From: an uncultured Oscillospiraceae bacterium
Lineage (GTDB): Bacteria > Bacillota > Clostridia > Oscillospirales > Ruminococcaceae
NCBI GenBank assembly: GCA_934481355.1
Contig: CAKSPH010000033.1
Span: 1 to 25,781 of the forward strand
DNA length: 25,781 bases
Direction of reading: 5' to 3'
The notes under the pieces are model-generated. The model was not told the origin of the DNA. It did no database searches and worked only from the letters and a program-made list of their open reading frames with translations. Shown piece after piece: positions 24,321 to 25,781 of this stretch (the stretch's first letter is position 1; each line of letters opens with the position of its first letter). A program made the translations under genes and the position numbers.

Positions 24321-25031
24321 ATGGCAATGCTGTCGATAAAGGACTTACAGGTATATTACGGCGCTATCAACGCCATCAAGGGCATTTCCTTTGATGTTGA
24401 ACAGGGCGAGATTATCGCGCTGATAGGCGCAAACGGAGCGGGAAAGACCACTACGCTCCACACCATCACCGGACTTGTTCCGGCGAAGCACGGCTCCGTT
24501 ATGTTCGGCGGAAAGGATCTCACCAAGACGCCTCCGCACAAGATAGTGTCTATGGGAATGGCACACGTCCCGGAGGGCAGACGGGTTTTCGCGCAGCTTT
24601 CCGTATTCGAGAACCTCATGATGGGCGCTTACACCCGCAAGGACAAGGCGGAGATAAACGACTCCCTGAAGATGGTTTTCGACAGATTCCCGCGCCTTAA
24701 CGAGCGCCGCACTCAGCTTGCCGGAACGTTATCCGGCGGTGAGCAGCAGATGCTTGCGATGGGCAGAGCGCTGATGTCCAAGCCGTCCATAATCCTGATG
24801 GATGAGCCGTCAATGGGACTTTCCCCGCTGTATGTATCGGAGATATTCGATATCATTCAGGAGATAAACAAGAGCGGAACCACTGTTCTTCTGGTAGAGC
24901 AGAATGCAAAGAAAGCGCTGTCCATAGCCAACCGTGCGTATGTACTGGAGACCGGAAAGATAGTCCTCTCCGGCGACGCAAAGGAGCTTATGAACAACGA
25001 TTCCGTCAAGAAGGCATACTTAGGCGAATGA
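24321..25031 (+). CDS. livF: Branched-chain amino acid ABC transporter ATP-binding protein LivF
   Basis: The product has 236 residues, a standard LivF length. Walker A is GANGAGKT (36-43), the signature is LSGGEQQMLAMGRAL and Walker B is IILMDEPSMGLSP. The H-loop position appears as VEQNAKKAL, with Gln as in other LivF proteins. It forms the ATPase pair with LivG. AAGGAGG lies 8 bases before the ATG. Confidence 0.96.
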   Translation: MAMLSIKDLQVYYGAINAIKGISFDVEQGEIIALIGANGAGKTTTLHTITGLVPAKHGSVMFGGKDLTKTPPHKIVSMGMAHVPEGRRVFAQLSVFENLMMGAYTRKDKAEINDSLKMVFDRFPRLNERRTQLAGTLSGGEQQMLAMGRALMSKPSIILMDEPSMGLSPLYVSEIFDIIQEINKSGTTVLLVEQNAKKALSIANRAYVLETGKIVLSGDAKELMNNDSVKKAYLGE

Positions 25032-25050
25032 TCTGAGGGAGGGTGCGCAT

Positions 25051-25668
25051 ATGGATAAGTTTGTAGTTACCATTGCCCGCGGCTTCGGCAGCGGCGGAAG
25101 AACCATCGGAAAAATGCTGGCGGAAAAGCTCGGCGTGAAGTTCTACGACAAGGAGCTCATCAGAATTGCTTCTGACGAAAGCGGAATAAACGAGGCTCTG
25201 TTCGGTCAGAGCGATGAAAAAACCAGGAACGGTATTTTCGGAAAGCCCGGGGTTTACAAGGGCGAGGTCATAGCTCCGGGGAAATCCGGATTCATCTCCG
25301 AGGAAAACCTGTTCAACTATCAGGCGATGGTGATAAAGAAGCTGGCTTCTGATGAATCCTGCGTTATCGTAGGGCGCTGCGCGGATTATGTGCTCCGTGA
25401 CGAACCCCATGTGATACGCGTATTCATCTATGCCGACGAAGAACAGTGCATAAAGAATGTGGCAGATGTCAAGGGTATCACAGACCGCAGGGAAGCTGTA
25501 AAGACCATCACCGCCACGGACAAGGAGCGTGCGGCTTATTACAAGGCGCACACCGGCAGGGAATGGATAGACGCAAGGAATTACGATCTGTGCCTTAACA
25601 GCGGAGATTTAGGATTCGATAAGTGCGTTGATATAATCACGGATTTCATTAAAGTAAAGCTTGGATAA
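25051..25668 (+). CDS. Cytidylate kinase-like family protein
   Basis: The product has 205 residues. The N-terminal nucleotide-binding loop ARGFGSGGRTIGKMLAEKLG (about 9-28) and DKELI, followed by CVIVGRCADYVLRD (about 103-116), match the cytidylate kinase-like (Cmk-type P-loop) family seen widely in Clostridia. The true substrate is unknown; it is not the housekeeping cmk. The gene starts 19 bases after livF with GGGAGG 8 bases before the ATG, so it belongs to the liv operon, although no direct link to amino acid uptake is apparent. A clear terminator follows. Confidence 0.87.
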   Translation: MDKFVVTIARGFGSGGRTIGKMLAEKLGVKFYDKELIRIASDESGINEALFGQSDEKTRNGIFGKPGVYKGEVIAPGKSGFISEENLFNYQAMVIKKLASDESCVIVGRCADYVLRDEPHVIRVFIYADEEQCIKNVADVKGITDRREAVKTITATDKERAAYYKAHTGREWIDARNYDLCLNSGDLGFDKCVDIITDFIKVKLG

Positions 25669-25673
25669 AAATA

Positions 25674-25703
25674 ACGGGTGCAAGATGCGGCACCCGTTTT
25701 TTT
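25674..25703 (+). terminator. Rho-independent terminator of the liv operon
   Basis: ACGGGTGC (25674-25681) and GCACCCGT (25690-25697) form a perfect 8-bp stem with an 8-base loop, running into a T tract (25697-25703). It lies shortly after the stop of the cytidylate-kinase-like gene. Confidence 0.92.
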
Positions 25704-25709
25704 GTATCA

Positions 25710-25781
25710 GGTCACCTCTAAAAACCTTGTTTGAGTGAAAATGTGTATAGCACACCGACTGCTTCAGAAAACCTCCTCGTA
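25710..25781. repeat. Possible second MITE-like copy, cut by window edge
   Basis: GGTCACCTCTAAAAACCT (25710-25727) matches the left end of the element at 9933-9950 in 16 of 18 bases. The next 54 bases show no obvious match to that element, and the right end is beyond the window. It begins just after the liv terminator, as expected for an insertion between genes. Confidence 0.45.

Overview
The window looks like chromosomal DNA of a low-GC-lineage but fairly GC-rich anaerobic Firmicute. My best guess is a Clostridia member of the Oscillospiraceae/Ruminococcaceae type. The grounds are the ATP synthase gene order with atpI and atpZ in front, strong AGGAGG-type ribosome binding sites, sigma-A promoters of the TTGACA-N17-TATAAT class, and genes such as rqcH, trmK-nif3 and DUF1858. 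The genus is inference. No rRNA, tRNA, CRISPR array, phage gene or intact insertion sequence was seen.

Layout. (1) 1-1435, minus: a NhaC-type Na+/H+ antiporter that runs off the left edge and has its own strong promoter. (2) 1538-10140, minus: the F1Fo ATP synthase operon. In transcription order it is a sigma-A promoter, a 169-bp MITE-like element sitting at the predicted transcription start, a membrane-anchored protein of unknown function, atpZ-like, atpI, atpB, atpE, atpF, atpH, atpA, an uncatalogued 42-residue single-pass membrane protein, atpG, atpD, atpC and a strong terminator. (3) 10239-19664, minus: a long run of closely spaced genes that probably form one operon: DUF1858 protein, trmK, nif3-like, rqcH, valS, GNAT acetyltransferase, nucleotidyltransferase, HD-GYP protein and cyclophilin, ending in a likely terminator. 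Two copies of a short palindromic repeat lie in its gene gaps. (4) 19564-20099: a divergent AT-rich regulatory region with one minus-strand and two plus-strand promoter candidates. (5) 20100-25703, plus: a branched-chain amino acid ABC transporter (livJ, livH, livM, livG, livF) followed by a cytidylate-kinase-like gene and a terminator. Three consecutive hairpins separate livJ from livH. (6) 25710-25781: the start of what may be a second copy of the MITE-like element.

How it fits together. The ATP synthase c subunit carries Glu at the position where classical Na+-type c subunits have Gln, in addition to the usual ion-binding Glu. This is the two-carboxylate pattern known from Fusobacterium nucleatum, so the enzyme may be Na+-coupled. 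The neighbouring NhaC antiporter fits that idea but does not prove it. The central operon joins tRNA modification, tRNA charging and ribosome rescue with c-di-GMP-type signalling and protein folding. The plus-strand operon imports leucine, isoleucine and valine.

The most unusual items are the MITE-like element at the atp transcription start, the 42-residue ORF between atpA and atpG, the c-subunit ion site, the unknown gene at the head of the atp operon, and the hairpin cluster in liv.
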